Positions 37,700 to 48,224 of a stretch of 64,000 nt of DNA are shown here, piece after piece. The DNA comes from Tritrichomonas foetus (lineage: Eukaryota > Parabasalia > Tritrichomonadida > Tritrichomonadidae). The notes under the pieces were generated by a model, which was not told the DNA's origin, made no database searches, and saw nothing but the letters and a program-made list of their open reading frames with translations. The stretch spans positions 1 through 64,000 of the forward strand of contig MLAK01000635.1 of assembly GCA_001839685.1 (NCBI GenBank). The letters run 5' to 3'. How positions within the stretch are numbered: position 1 is the first letter of the stretch; each line of letters opens with the position of its first letter. The position numbers were made by a program, and so were the translations under genes.

Positions 37700-39067
37700 A
37701 TGTATGGATATTTGGTTGATGATTCTGAACAACTTTTTGATATTATCGTCGCGCATATGAACAACTTTTTGATAAGCATTTCCAAAATGCTGAAGTTACC
37801 AAAAGATCCACTCTCAACAATAGTGACATCGAAAAATAATGTAAAAACCGCTTTGTTAAACTCTGTTGCTGGACTTTCAGTTATTGGCTCAGTTTTTAAT
37901 TTTGGAGCTGAGGATTCTGAAATTTCTGGTCAAACATTTCTCACACTTCAAGCCAAACTTCTCGACTCGATAGGATCGCCAGAAAACATGTTTCGGCACG
38001 GAATCTCGCCACAGCTGCTTATTCAAAGGGATAAATCAACTGTTTTATTATCATTCATTCCAGGTTCAGAAAAAGTCGCCAATTCTGTCCTTGACGTGTT
38101 TTTTTCAAACTCCGCTCCATCTACGCACTCGCTTGGACAAGCCCGCCGGATTCTCTCCGAACAGGAGAAAGTTGGAAATATTTCGCCATCTGAATTATTT
38201 GAATGCGCGGCCTGTGCAGCCTCCTATAATGATCCGCATCATCATGTTGATATTTACAACAATGAACCATCCTCATTAGTGGCGAATTCCAAAATCCTTG
38301 AAAATTTGAAATCATCTGCAATTTTATTTGGAACAAACGACCAAGAAAAAAATCTTGTTTCTCTTGCTTCCACTCTCGAGCCACGTAAAGAAAAAGTTAT
38401 CAAACCATCACAATTTCAACCTGGAACTTTTACAAAGAAACCGTCAAAAATTGATTTCAAAGGAAATGTTCTTCAAAAAAATCGATCAATGGAGTTGGCA
38501 GTTATTTCATTTCCAGCAGCTTCTGCTTCTTCCGATGATTTCTTTACATATAAAGTCATTCAGAAGATTTTTGGTGGCGCTTCAGAATTTTCATCTGAGG
38601 GGCTTGGCGTAGGTTTAAACTCTTTACTTTATATCAATTCTAGTGCATTTGGTTGTGAATTCAATTATTGCCATTATTTCCCATACGCCCAAAATGGCCT
38701 CATTTCATTTGGCTTTAAAGCAGAAGCTGATTCTTTCGCCACCGTGGCACGAAAAATAGCAACATGTGTGAAAAAATCATTCGACGTTAAAAATGACTTA
38801 ATTGAATCTGCAAAAGAACAAGCTATCGTCGAAATATTGAAAGGTGTTGATGATGTTAAAGATAGGTTCTTCGAATTTGCTGCACAAAATTACATGTGGG
38901 GCGAGGCAAAACAGGTTTCAAGCATTGTTGAAGCAATTCGTGCTGTTCCACGTGAAAAGATCTTGAAATGTCTTGAACAGACTTTTGCAAATAGTCCATC
39001 GATTGGAATCATTGGTGAAGCACAGCCACAAATCATCCAGAAGTCATGGCAATTAAATATAAAATAA
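37700..39067 (+). CDS. M16-family processing peptidase alpha-like subunit (hydrogenosomal, inferred)
   Basis: The product has 455 residues from the first ATG, or 426 from the ATG at 37787 (MLKLPKDPLS). The second start resembles the short presequences of hydrogenosomal proteins, while the possible initiator at 37670 favours the first; undecided. The fold matches M16 peptidases of the mitochondrial processing type. The zinc motif HxxEH is absent; the matching place reads TFLTLQAKLLDS. A glycine-rich loop is present at about 291-305 (FGGASEFSSEGLGVGLNSLLY), the feature by which alpha-MPP binds presequences. This points to the non-catalytic alpha subunit acting with a separate beta subunit to cleave presequences. 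A core-complex relative is less likely. Confidence 0.8.
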   Translation: MYGYLVDDSEQLFDIIVAHMNNFLISISKMLKLPKDPLSTIVTSKNNVKTALLNSVAGLSVIGSVFNFGAEDSEISGQTFLTLQAKLLDSIGSPENMFRHGISPQLLIQRDKSTVLLSFIPGSEKVANSVLDVFFSNSAPSTHSLGQARRILSEQEKVGNISPSELFECAACAASYNDPHHHVDIYNNEPSSLVANSKILENLKSSAILFGTNDQEKNLVSLASTLEPRKEKVIKPSQFQPGTFTKKPSKIDFKGNVLQKNRSMELAVISFPAASASSDDFFTYKVIQKIFGGASEFSSEGLGVGLNSLLYINSSAFGCEFNYCHYFPYAQNGLISFGFKAEADSFATVARKIATCVKKSFDVKNDLIESAKEQAIVEILKGVDDVKDRFFEFAAQNYMWGEAKQVSSIVEAIRAVPREKILKCLEQTFANSPSIGIIGEAQPQIIQKSWQLNIK

Positions 39068-39347
39068 ATAAATAAAGACATAAATTCGATATTCGTTGTT
39101 TTGGTTTTTCTTCTTCTTTAGAAGTAAATATATTATCATATATCATATTCTCATTCCATAAAATCAGAAAAATTATTGAAATGATGTGAAAATGTGAATC
39201 ACATTTGATCAGCCTTTTTCAATTGAGTGAATCACTATATATTCAATGTTTAAATGGTCTTATTTTGAATTCGGATACATAGAAATTCACAAAAAGTTAG
39301 AATTGTTGTGTGTACGTTTATTAAAAAACTACATTCCATAAAAAAAG

Positions 39348-40313
39348 ATGGAAAGAAAGAGTTTTTCTCAGAGCAGCTATGAACAAATTGTCAATCTTAA
39401 AGAATTGATCGCCCAAATTACAGATGAAAGTCAACAAGAAATTAACGCTTTGAAGCAAAAAATCGCTGAATATGAAAACAATCCAATCACCATATCACCA
39501 AATTCTCCAACGAAAAATGAAAAAGCGCTTCTGAAAGAGCTTGCCAAATTACGAAGAGTAAATAAAGAAGAAAACACAAAAATTAACACCGAAGCGCAAA
39601 AAGAAATCTCTTCACTTCAATTCCAGATCGCTGAACTGAAAAATGTGATTGCGCAGCAAGATGCCAATAATGCACAATTAACATTGGAGAATTTATCATT
39701 GAAAACCAAAATTCATAAATTAAATGATGAATTATCAGACAAGCATGTAGAAATCTTAAATTATCGGCATTCGTTTGAAGAAGGCGCGTCTCAATTAATA
39801 CAATCACAAATGAAATCTCATCGCGAAATCATTCATCGTCTTTCGCAAGCTCAGAAAGAGCAAAGTAAAATGTTAGAGAAGTCGGAAAAATTAATGCGTG
39901 AATTAAAACTCGCTCGTGAAATTGCAGCACATAATGAAACAGCTGTTCATTATCTTGCTAATGCATTAACAACTATTTCCGATATGCCTCAATCCAATAT
40001 TCCAACTGCTGCTGATTTAATTGATAATCCAGACGCTTTAATAGATTTTGTGAAAGAAGTGGAAACAATAATTAGGCATGAAAGAAATTCCCTTCAAAAA
40101 GAAATTCATGAAACAACGCAGACACTTTCGAATACTTTGGTCAAAGCACAGCAGCCACCGCTAAGTAGACCAGTTGCACGTGTTTTAACAAATCTTGGTG
40201 CGGTTATTCTTGATGTTACTGAACAAATGAATGAAGAGCATAAGCAAACAATGAAATTACTTGAATCTACAAATGAAATAGATACAAATTTATTTGATGA
40301 TTCTTTTATATGA
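39348..40313 (+). CDS. Coiled-coil protein, function unknown
   Basis: The 321-residue product is almost wholly coiled coil from residue 10 to about 225, with heptads of Leu, Ile and Lys/Glu (for example LKELIAQITDESQQEI and SLQFQIAELKNVIAQQ). A short proline/serine break (ITISPNSPTK) lies near residue 50. A helical C-terminal part follows (LANALTTISDMPQ, DFVKEVETIIRHERNS). No enzyme motif, signal peptide or membrane segment is seen. Trichomonad cytoskeletal organelles (costa, pelta-axostyle, basal bodies) are built of many such proteins, so a structural role is plausible but unproved. Confidence 0.8.
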   Translation: MERKSFSQSSYEQIVNLKELIAQITDESQQEINALKQKIAEYENNPITISPNSPTKNEKALLKELAKLRRVNKEENTKINTEAQKEISSLQFQIAELKNVIAQQDANNAQLTLENLSLKTKIHKLNDELSDKHVEILNYRHSFEEGASQLIQSQMKSHREIIHRLSQAQKEQSKMLEKSEKLMRELKLAREIAAHNETAVHYLANALTTISDMPQSNIPTAADLIDNPDALIDFVKEVETIIRHERNSLQKEIHETTQTLSNTLVKAQQPPLSRPVARVLTNLGAVILDVTEQMNEEHKQTMKLLESTNEIDTNLFDDSFI

Positions 40314-41113
40314 TTTCATATTTGTTTTTTATTAACTTTTCTGTATTTATTAAATTGTATTTTAATTTTAATTGAATTCAATGTTTATTATTTTTTTCTT
40401 AATGGTTATGATGTATTCTAGGGCTTAGAATTGTGGCATGGACAAAAATAACTCTGTCATAAACCACCTAAAAATAAAATGGTAATTGTATTATACTTGA
40501 TTCCCCAATATATGGAATCGGCCAAAATTCCTCTTAAATTTTGGTGTTAATGAAATGTTAGTTAACTATTATGATTTTTCATTTACTCCTTTACATATCT
40601 ATCGAACGATAGTGACGAAAATCAAAACATGTATGATTATTGTCACAACACATATTTATTAACGGCACACTTACAAGCCCTAATTTTGTCTGTTTTTTTC
40701 GAGATTTCACTCGGAAAATTGGAGTTCCTTTTTCCAATTCTTGTGATCAATTCAGATTCATTCAGAAAAATTTATATATCGTATCATACAAAATATTTTA
40801 CGCCATTCAAATGTACACGAATAAGAGAGGCAATTTTCTAAAAATTTGATGAATACATTTGCGATAAAATCTTTGATAGTATTCATCTCTTATAAAGAAA
40901 TTTAAATTTTACAAAAGTTAAGCAAAATAATACGTTTGATGATGCGTTCTAACAAATACTAGATATTGATCGGCATATTATGAAAAAGTCAATATCGTTT
41001 TCTATTTGAGTAAATAGTTATTATAAAATTCATAGAATTATTTCCCTAGCGACATTGAAACCTAATGACAAAATTCAATATAAATTCAAGTTTTCGTCTC
41101 AAATTTTTATTTG
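40314..41113. other. 0.8 kb intergenic region
   Basis: AT-rich DNA between two plus-strand genes. A small inverted repeat, GATTCC and GGAATC with a short loop, lies near 40500-40520. Two overlapping short plus frames at 40629-40849 show no protein-like pattern. The promoter of the Cache receptor gene should be at the right end, but no clear initiator was found. Confidence 0.35.
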
Positions 41114-43726
41114 ATGCTTCAAGTGTCCTTATCTTGCTTTCAAGAAGCGCAAATGAAAGATGATCAAGATGAACGCTTCATTCATGCAAAAAGGATGCAG
41201 ACATCGATATTTTCCCGCTTCACTGCCAAACGCGGAGCTGGGCGAATCGAAAGATATTTCGTGAAATTAAGAAACCAGCAAATTAACTTCATGATTATTC
41301 TCACATCATTTGTTTTGAATGTGATTTTGATTGTTTTATACAATTATTTGCATGTTTTATTATTCCAAAATTTCATAACCGAAACAGTGAATGACATGAT
41401 GGAATCGACACGTGCACATAATTATTATAGCACTGTGAATATTTTTTTTGAAGCATTTTATTTTTCTTCAGTTTTTTCAGATTTTTTTTCTTATCCATCA
41501 ATTTTTTACCCAGTTGATGAAAAAAATGCAGAAATGATTACCAAATTGTCATATTTTGAACACAAAATATTTCAGTCTGTGAACATTCATAGCTGCTTTG
41601 TTCATGACTTTGGATTTATTTCAGGGTCTGTTGTCTCTGTTGAGACACAAAATTATAACATAAATGATGTGCTTTTATGGTATGCTAATGTTTCTTCTGG
41701 TACTCAAGGTTATCTTTGTTCATGGGCAGCTGATGAAAATGGATTGAATGAATCTTTTCCAATAAAAGGTGGAATTTGTTTAACAGAACCTTTTACAACA
41801 CGTACAAGAATGTGGTTTCAATACGCTGATAGCTTAAACCGATCAACATGGACTCCAATTTATTATGGAATATTTTATAATTCAATTACAATTCCAGTCA
41901 TATCGGCATCAGTTCCAGTATATAGTAAAAACGGTGTTTTTCAAGCAATTGCATCGTCTGATATGAATTTAGAAAATATTCGTCAAATATTCACTTCGCT
42001 GTTACCTGGAGGGAATTCAAGGTATGCTTTAATTTCTGAAAATGGAGTAATTCTGACAGCAACTGGAAGTGAATCACCAATTGATTTCTATAAAGGTGAC
42101 ATTGTGACTAAAACCTTGTGGGAACTGAGAGATCCTGTTTGGAAAGCTATTACAGATGAAATGGATTCGAAAAACATGGTGAATAAAACCGTGAAAATAG
42201 AAATAGATGATCAAATACTTGATTATTCAATCACAATTCATACAATTATTCCTGCAAAGCATCATGAGTGGCAATTTATTTCTGCTGCTTGCATTTCTGA
42301 AATTTATCCAGTTGAAAAATTCAATTATGAAGGTTCTTATATATCTTCAATGATTACTTTAGTTGCAGGTTGGTTTCTTTTTTTCGTATTTAGTTTTGTT
42401 TTTGAATATTTGATTGGAATTGAGCAAAATCGTCTTCTTTCGTCGAAATATGGAAAGCCATCAAAGCATTTAAGAATAATTGGAATTGAATTAGGTCTAT
42501 CTTCATTAAAACGATTAATTCGATCACATGCTGATAATCCTGATATTTTAACTAGAATAAGAAATGTAATTCTCGATCTCCAACTTGAACATGATAATAT
42601 TTTTTTTTCTAGAAATAAATTTTATAGTGGAATTTATAATTCAAAAGTTCGTTCAAAATTCGAACAACTTTATGGAGCCAACGATGAAATGAAAGACACT
42701 TTAGGTTCATTAAGTTCATTAAATGATAATCCTATTCTATATCCAAAGAAAATAGCACCTCATCCAAGTAATGAATCAATATCTTCTATCAAATCATCTT
42801 CGATGAAATCTGTGTCAATTAAATCGGTTGATGCTAAATCAAATTCTAGCAAAACAGCATCGTTTAAATCATTTGGTATTGCATTGTCTTCAGTTTTACA
42901 TCAATCATTCATCCGAAGGAAAGGGACATTAACAAATAATAGAGAACAATCAATTGAATATATAAAATCGCTTTTACAAAAATATAACTCAGCACAGCCG
43001 TTGTTTGATTTTGATGATTTTGACTCGATTATTGAAGAACTTTTGAATTCAATCGATGATTCTTTAATTTCACTGTGTGCAGATTCACTTGAATTTGTCA
43101 TTATTATGCTTCAATGGAAATTTCAAGACATGATTATTCATTCTGATTACGCTTTTGCATTATTGATTTCTTGTTTTATTTGGCAATTGGCAATGCATAA
43201 GCGAAATAAGGAAAATAAGCCATTAATTCGAAGATATTTTGTTGAACAGAAAAAAATCATGGAAACAACTAATATGGTTTTGACAGCCCTATATCAAGCA
43301 TGTTTGAATGATGATGAAAATCTTGTAAATGGAAATGGAAATGAACGATGGGAAAAATTTGTTGAAATTATTCTCAAAATTATTTATGTTTCTTCAATTG
43401 ATAAACATTTAGAAGTAATTTTGAAAGTTAAAATCTTAAATAAAACAATGAAAATAAATAAACAAACTCTACAAAGAAATAGCAAAGAAACCATTGATAT
43501 AATGAGATTGTTATATATTGCTTCCAATTTATCGTTTTATTTCCATGGTCAGGTCTCCATTCGAAATGTCAGGTACATCATTAATACTGATTTTTCTTCA
43601 AACGAGGACAAAATTACATCTTTTTTGTTTTGTATGAAAAATGAATATTTGAAGCACCTTTCTACTTGTCTTAACACAATTTGTGAGAAGAAGTTCATGA
43701 AGAAGTTTCATGAAGAACTTTCCTGA
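41114..43726 (+). CDS. Cache-type membrane receptor with degenerate PDE-like domain
   Basis: The 870-residue product (ATG at 41114; the frame has a TTG just before) has two membrane segments, about 60-85 and 410-434, flanking an extracellular domain of about 320 residues. That domain shows dCache features (TRTRMWFQYA...TWTPIYYGIFYNS, then ISASVPVYSKNGVFQAIASSDM). After a Ser/Lys-rich stretch (about 555-605), residues about 640-870 follow the helix pattern of class I cyclic nucleotide phosphodiesterases: FALLISCFIWQLAMHKRNKEN against ALIxxxxHDxDHxGxxN, KIIYVSSIDKHLEVI against IVLATDMSKHxxLL, and MRLLYIASNLS against MxxKCADxSN. The metal ligands are lost (HD to WQ, the CAD Asp to Asn), so a non-catalytic sensor is inferred. 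Confidence 0.75.
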   Translation: MLQVSLSCFQEAQMKDDQDERFIHAKRMQTSIFSRFTAKRGAGRIERYFVKLRNQQINFMIILTSFVLNVILIVLYNYLHVLLFQNFITETVNDMMESTRAHNYYSTVNIFFEAFYFSSVFSDFFSYPSIFYPVDEKNAEMITKLSYFEHKIFQSVNIHSCFVHDFGFISGSVVSVETQNYNINDVLLWYANVSSGTQGYLCSWAADENGLNESFPIKGGICLTEPFTTRTRMWFQYADSLNRSTWTPIYYGIFYNSITIPVISASVPVYSKNGVFQAIASSDMNLENIRQIFTSLLPGGNSRYALISENGVILTATGSESPIDFYKGDIVTKTLWELRDPVWKAITDEMDSKNMVNKTVKIEIDDQILDYSITIHTIIPAKHHEWQFISAACISEIYPVEKFNYEGSYISSMITLVAGWFLFFVFSFVFEYLIGIEQNRLLSSKYGKPSKHLRIIGIELGLSSLKRLIRSHADNPDILTRIRNVILDLQLEHDNIFFSRNKFYSGIYNSKVRSKFEQLYGANDEMKDTLGSLSSLNDNPILYPKKIAPHPSNESISSIKSSSMKSVSIKSVDAKSNSSKTASFKSFGIALSSVLHQSFIRRKGTLTNNREQSIEYIKSLLQKYNSAQPLFDFDDFDSIIEELLNSIDDSLISLCADSLEFVIIMLQWKFQDMIIHSDYAFALLISCFIWQLAMHKRNKENKPLIRRYFVEQKKIMETTNMVLTALYQACLNDDENLVNGNGNERWEKFVEIILKIIYVSSIDKHLEVILKVKILNKTMKINKQTLQRNSKETIDIMRLLYIASNLSFYFHGQVSIRNVRYIINTDFSSNEDKITSFLFCMKNEYLKHLSTCLNTICEKKFMKKFHEELS

Positions 43727-44154
43727 AGAACAATAATTGGAGATTTATTTACTCTATCAGAAAAATTATTAGAGAATAGAAAACTGTAGATTATGAAGCC
43801 AAAAATAGAATTTTTTAATAAATGTATGTATTCACACATATCTAACATTATTATTATAATTTTCCTCCGATTCATTAATTTATTTCATGAATTATTTGAG
43901 AAAGATGTTTTTATTATTATTATTTTTATTTTATTTATTTATTTTTATTATGTGTTATTTTTACAATCTTTGGATATTACATGAAATGGGAAAAAAAGCT
44001 ATATTTTCAAAAATATGAAAGTTATATAACTGTTATATAGTCAAAAATAAAATCGTAGGATTTAGAATTAGATTTTCCGTTTAATTAATTTATTTCTATT
44101 AAAAACAATATTTAAACATGATCCAACAAACAAAATAAACAATATATAAATAAA
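43727..44154. other. Convergent intergenic region
   Basis: About 430 very AT-rich bases between convergent genes. The run at about 43905-43950 is almost pure ATT/TTATT repeats. A 63-codon plus frame across it (43793-43984) is a product of that composition. No RNA gene was seen. Confidence 0.4.
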
Positions 44155-46257
44155 TTATTGCTTAAGAAGTGGAAGTGTTGATTGGAATTTTGTTTCCATT
44201 TGAATTCTTTGAAAAGAAGCAGATCTTGGTGACTGCTCATGTAAACTTTCATTATTGCTTCTTTTCATTTTCAAAAGATTTTTGTATTCCCTTATCGGTG
44301 ATCTACAATGGCCATTTTCAATAAAATTTTTAGTTTTTCTGATTTCTTCTTCAGCTTCTGAAATCAACAAACTTATATTTTTAAGTTGCTTCTGTCTTTT
44401 CTTTTGTTCATCAATGATTTGGCTGTTGTAACTTGTTTGAACTTTTTCGATTAATTTCTTACTGTTTATCTTAATTTCATTCAATTCACATTTTTTCTGT
44501 TCAATTTCTTTTTGATGCTCATTTTGAATCACCGCCAATTCAACTTTTGGTATTTCACCTTTCTTTATCTCATTTAATTGTTCAGTAAGTCGGTTTATAG
44601 TTTTTTCTTGATCATTTAGTTTCTCTTTCTTTTCGATTTTTGAGAAGATTTTGGAAAAGGTATTCAAATTTTCGCATTCAAAATGAATATTTTCGATTTT
44701 TTGACTGATCGAAATATATTGCCTTTTTGATCTTTCTAATTCAGATTGTAAAATTTGTTGATTAATATTATATTGTTCTTCTACTGCTTCGATGGCGCGA
44801 CTTAATGAAAGGATTTCCAAATTTGAAGATTTCTCTAAATTGACCACTTTCTCATCAATATTTGAATCAAGATTATGTTGTGATTCAGTTCGTCGTGGTG
44901 ACTTCAATAAAGGATGAATATCTGTATTATTAAATGACCTAATTCTATCTTGTTGTTGAGCAAGTTTTTGTTGGCGGACTTGTCTTTGTTCTTGAGTAAT
45001 TTTTGTTTCATAAGAATTATTTGAAGATACTTTTGCCTCTTCCTCTTTCATTGTTTGTAGTGAAATTTGATGAGATCTTTCAATTTCATCTCTTTCAATC
45101 TGATTTTTTTCTTCAAGAAGTTGAATTTCTTTATCTTTAGAATCTAAAGTTGATTCTGTACGGTTATTTATTTCATTTAATGCATTTTGAAGTCTCACTT
45201 CACTTTCTGCGACAATTTTTTCATTTTCTTGAATTTCTTTCTTAATTTTTTGCGAAATTCGTTTATTTTGTTTTTCGACGTGAGTAATTTTTTTATTTAA
45301 TTGTTTTTCTCTTTCTTTAAATAAAGCCTCGAGTTGTTCTTTCCTTCGTTCATAGTTTGCTTGCTGTCTATTAATTGATCTCTGTAAATTTTTTTCTTGA
45401 TTTTTTTTAGCAGCATCAATTTTCGAAAGTAATTCTTCTTTTTCTGAAATATATTTAGACTTTAGAGTATTCAATTCTTCAACCAATCTCAGTTTCTCAC
45501 TTCTTTTTCGTTCAACTTCTTCATTGAAATTGAAACTGCTCAATGATGTGTAATTGTCTCTTTCTATGCTATTCAAATTATTCACTCGATTGCTAAAATT
45601 GCTATTTTTTCCATTATTTGAGTTAAAATTGCTTCTGATATTGCTGAAGCTCTGGCATTCAAATTCTGCCTCTCTTTCTTTGACCGCCATTATTTGAGCA
45701 TTCAAAAAGCTGTTTGTTTCTTCATAGTCTTTTTTCAATTGTATTAATTGTTTTTTGATTTCATTTCGTTCAGCGAGCTGTGCAGAGAATTCTTTCTCTA
45801 TTTGGTCTTCATAGTTGTCTCTCATCACATCAAGCGTGTTTTCCATTTCAACTTCTTCGTTGTGGTTCCTGATAATCAATTTTGTTATCCGCGTTTGATA
45901 GTCTTTGTTCAAGGCATTTATTTGGTCGGCGAGGATCTGTCGGGCGTTTGTTAGCGTTTCATCGAACGAAATTTGTTGATTTTCGATATCAAATGTCAAT
46001 TCATCAATTTGCTCCTTTAATGCCTGAATTTGAAGATCGAGGGCATAGAAATGATCAGGAATAACGATTTCTTTTTCAATCGACTGTTTTAAAATTGATG
46101 CTGCTTCTGAAAAAATTGATGAAATTTCCGCATTTATCGAATTTTCGGCTGGAAAACGAAGAAATTGAACGGGTTTCTGAAGTTGGTCGGCTAAAGAGTG
46201 GTATATAGATGATGCTGAAATGATATCTTCTTTGAGTTTTTGCTTCCTGAGTTCCAT
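44155..46257 (-). CDS. Long coiled-coil protein
   Basis: The 700-residue product (ATG, MELRKQKLKE) is dominated by coiled coil: about 55-205, 240-430 and 475-645, rich in Glu, Lys, Gln and Arg (for example RERQLNKKI-like and EIQLLEEKNQIERDEI stretches). An Asn/Ser-rich linker (about 205-235) and a break near 435-465 (HPLLKSPRRTESQHN) interrupt it. The C-terminal 40 residues contain SPIREYK and SPRSASFQR, likely phosphosites. No motor or enzyme domain is present. A cytoskeletal or flagellar-base role is plausible by composition only; I recognise no family. Confidence 0.8.
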   Translation of the reverse strand: MELRKQKLKEDIISASSIYHSLADQLQKPVQFLRFPAENSINAEISSIFSEAASILKQSIEKEIVIPDHFYALDLQIQALKEQIDELTFDIENQQISFDETLTNARQILADQINALNKDYQTRITKLIIRNHNEEVEMENTLDVMRDNYEDQIEKEFSAQLAERNEIKKQLIQLKKDYEETNSFLNAQIMAVKEREAEFECQSFSNIRSNFNSNNGKNSNFSNRVNNLNSIERDNYTSLSSFNFNEEVERKRSEKLRLVEELNTLKSKYISEKEELLSKIDAAKKNQEKNLQRSINRQQANYERRKEQLEALFKEREKQLNKKITHVEKQNKRISQKIKKEIQENEKIVAESEVRLQNALNEINNRTESTLDSKDKEIQLLEEKNQIERDEIERSHQISLQTMKEEEAKVSSNNSYETKITQEQRQVRQQKLAQQQDRIRSFNNTDIHPLLKSPRRTESQHNLDSNIDEKVVNLEKSSNLEILSLSRAIEAVEEQYNINQQILQSELERSKRQYISISQKIENIHFECENLNTFSKIFSKIEKKEKLNDQEKTINRLTEQLNEIKKGEIPKVELAVIQNEHQKEIEQKKCELNEIKINSKKLIEKVQTSYNSQIIDEQKKRQKQLKNISLLISEAEEEIRKTKNFIENGHCRSPIREYKNLLKMKRSNNESLHEQSPRSASFQRIQMETKFQSTLPLLKQ

Positions 46258-46459
46258 CTTTCGTTTTAATTTTGTAATGATAAGTTTTTATTTAACTTTT
46301 TCTGAAAAAATATTTTCTGAATAATATGTTATAAACTTATGAAAATCACACTTTTTGAATATCCAACCCGTTAATATTTTTTTAAGGAAATCACTAAAAA
46401 GTGGTTACATTATTCCTAATGAGTTATCGTCAGAGATATCTCCAAACCTTTTTCTTTAG

Positions 46460-47563
46460 ATGAAAAGGTCAATTTTATATTCTGAAGAAAATGATCGTTG
46501 TCATATTTGCTTGAAAGGATTCATGAATATTTCCCTTCTTTCTTTGACTCTCTTGAGTCAAACTACACTATCACCTTTCATGACATTATATTCATCATAT
46601 GGAAGTAATAAATATTGCTTTCAAATAATCCATGCAAATTTGATATTTTCCCATTTTATTCATTCTAAATATTTTGATGAAATTTTAGTGAAAGATTCTT
46701 CATTTTCTTATTTTTTATCAAATCCAATTCACTTGGTATCAGCTAATGATTTTACTGGTGTGAAAAATTCCAAAAGAATAGTAAAATCTGGAAAAAAAAA
46801 TATTACTTGTACTAGTTGCACTTTTTCAAATTGTAATAGTATCAGCAATTCTTTTGGAAGTTCTTCATATGATGCAGATGATCATGGAGGAGCGATTCTC
46901 ACTTCAGGATGCAATACTTATATATGTTTCTGTATATTCACAAATAATAAAGCTACTTTTAGCGGAAGTGTAGAAATTCAAGATTCACCAATTGGAATCG
47001 TAAATGATTCTTTAATCACCAAAAGTTATGCACAAAGATTTGGTGCAATGATGCTTGATGGACACGAACACACAAATATAGGAAGTATTTATCGCACCAA
47101 TATAACAATGAATAAAGCAGAAAAGTGGATTGGTGGTGTGAGGACTCAACATAATGGTGGTGTGGTAAAGGATTCTAATTTTGTGAAAAACCATGCAAAT
47201 AGTTATGGCGCTTTTTGGGACTATAGCCATAAAACATCAACTCGAGAATTAGATCATATATATTTTGTAAATAATACAGCTGACGAAATAGGAGCTGGCT
47301 TTACAAGTTATCATCTTCTTTTCCAAGGAGAAGCAAAATACTGTGTTTTTTATGGAAACAGGAATTTGAATGATTTTGGTGGACGATCAATTTTGGTTCA
47401 TTCCGATACTGCTCTATTGAAAGTTATGAATTGCGTATTTGAAGGGAAGAAAGACATAGAAATGCTTGCATATTTTGACACATCAAAAATCATCGAAACT
47501 GAAGAAAATTATTTCAATGGAGAGAATATGGATATGAATAATATTGAAGAACTATTAACTTAA
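46460..47563 (+). CDS. Right-handed beta-helix (Pmp-like) protein
   Basis: The 367-residue product shows the irregular repeats of Pmp-like parallel beta-helix proteins known in trichomonads: GGAI at 143-146 and several FxxN-type turns (FTNN near 160, FVKN, FVNN, FYGN), with rows of Asn, Ser, Thr, Gly and Cys. An inner Met at residue 22 (MNISLLSLTLLSQ) would start a moderately hydrophobic segment, perhaps a signal peptide; the first 21 residues are charged. There is no C-terminal membrane anchor, whereas larger relatives have one, so this may be a short, soluble or truncated member. A surface or secreted role is inferred from the family. Confidence 0.7.
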   Translation: MKRSILYSEENDRCHICLKGFMNISLLSLTLLSQTTLSPFMTLYSSYGSNKYCFQIIHANLIFSHFIHSKYFDEILVKDSSFSYFLSNPIHLVSANDFTGVKNSKRIVKSGKKNITCTSCTFSNCNSISNSFGSSSYDADDHGGAILTSGCNTYICFCIFTNNKATFSGSVEIQDSPIGIVNDSLITKSYAQRFGAMMLDGHEHTNIGSIYRTNITMNKAEKWIGGVRTQHNGGVVKDSNFVKNHANSYGAFWDYSHKTSTRELDHIYFVNNTADEIGAGFTSYHLLFQGEAKYCVFYGNRNLNDFGGRSILVHSDTALLKVMNCVFEGKKDIEMLAYFDTSKIIETEENYFNGENMDMNNIEELLT

Positions 47564-48224
47564 TAATTTTAAGTTGGGCGAGTAAGAATGTTAGTTCAAG
47601 CTTTTTTTGTTATTTGTAAATATTATATTTAGATATTTTGATCCCTATTCATTAATATTCTTTGTAAATGTTATATTTAGATTTATTTTATTTAAAAAAT
47701 CAGGACACAAGCTATGAATACATAAAATTAAGCATAAAAATCATGAAACTATAAAAAATATATAATTAAACATTGCTTTTAGAGACATTCATATTTTCAT
47801 CAAGTTTTAAATATCATTTGAATGAAATATCTTTCTGATTTTAAAAAGTTATTTATCTTCGATTGAGAAAACTACATTACATAATGCAGGTGAAAAGAAT
47901 AAACTTGAAATTATTAAACACTTCATTCTAAGAAATCGCTGAACATTCATCATAAATAATTTATGATCAAGATCTTGATAGAATTAGACAACTTTGTTTT
48001 ATTAAGGATCCATTCATGATATCCAATACACGTGCAGAGACGCCAACATATTAGCATTATTGGAAAAAACATACATTCATAATTTACGAAAAATCATGTT
48101 TCTCCAGAACATAATTTTGCCAAATTTTTGAATACAGCTTCTCAACAGGCCTGTTCATGTCCTTCGTATTTTTTTTTTTAAAAAAACACTTAATATTTGA
48201 CTATAAATAAGGGCGTGTAATATT

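Noticed and set aside
40629..40849. Two overlapping plus frames of about 70 codons
   Set aside because: Different frames over the same AT-rich spacer, with no bias favouring either.
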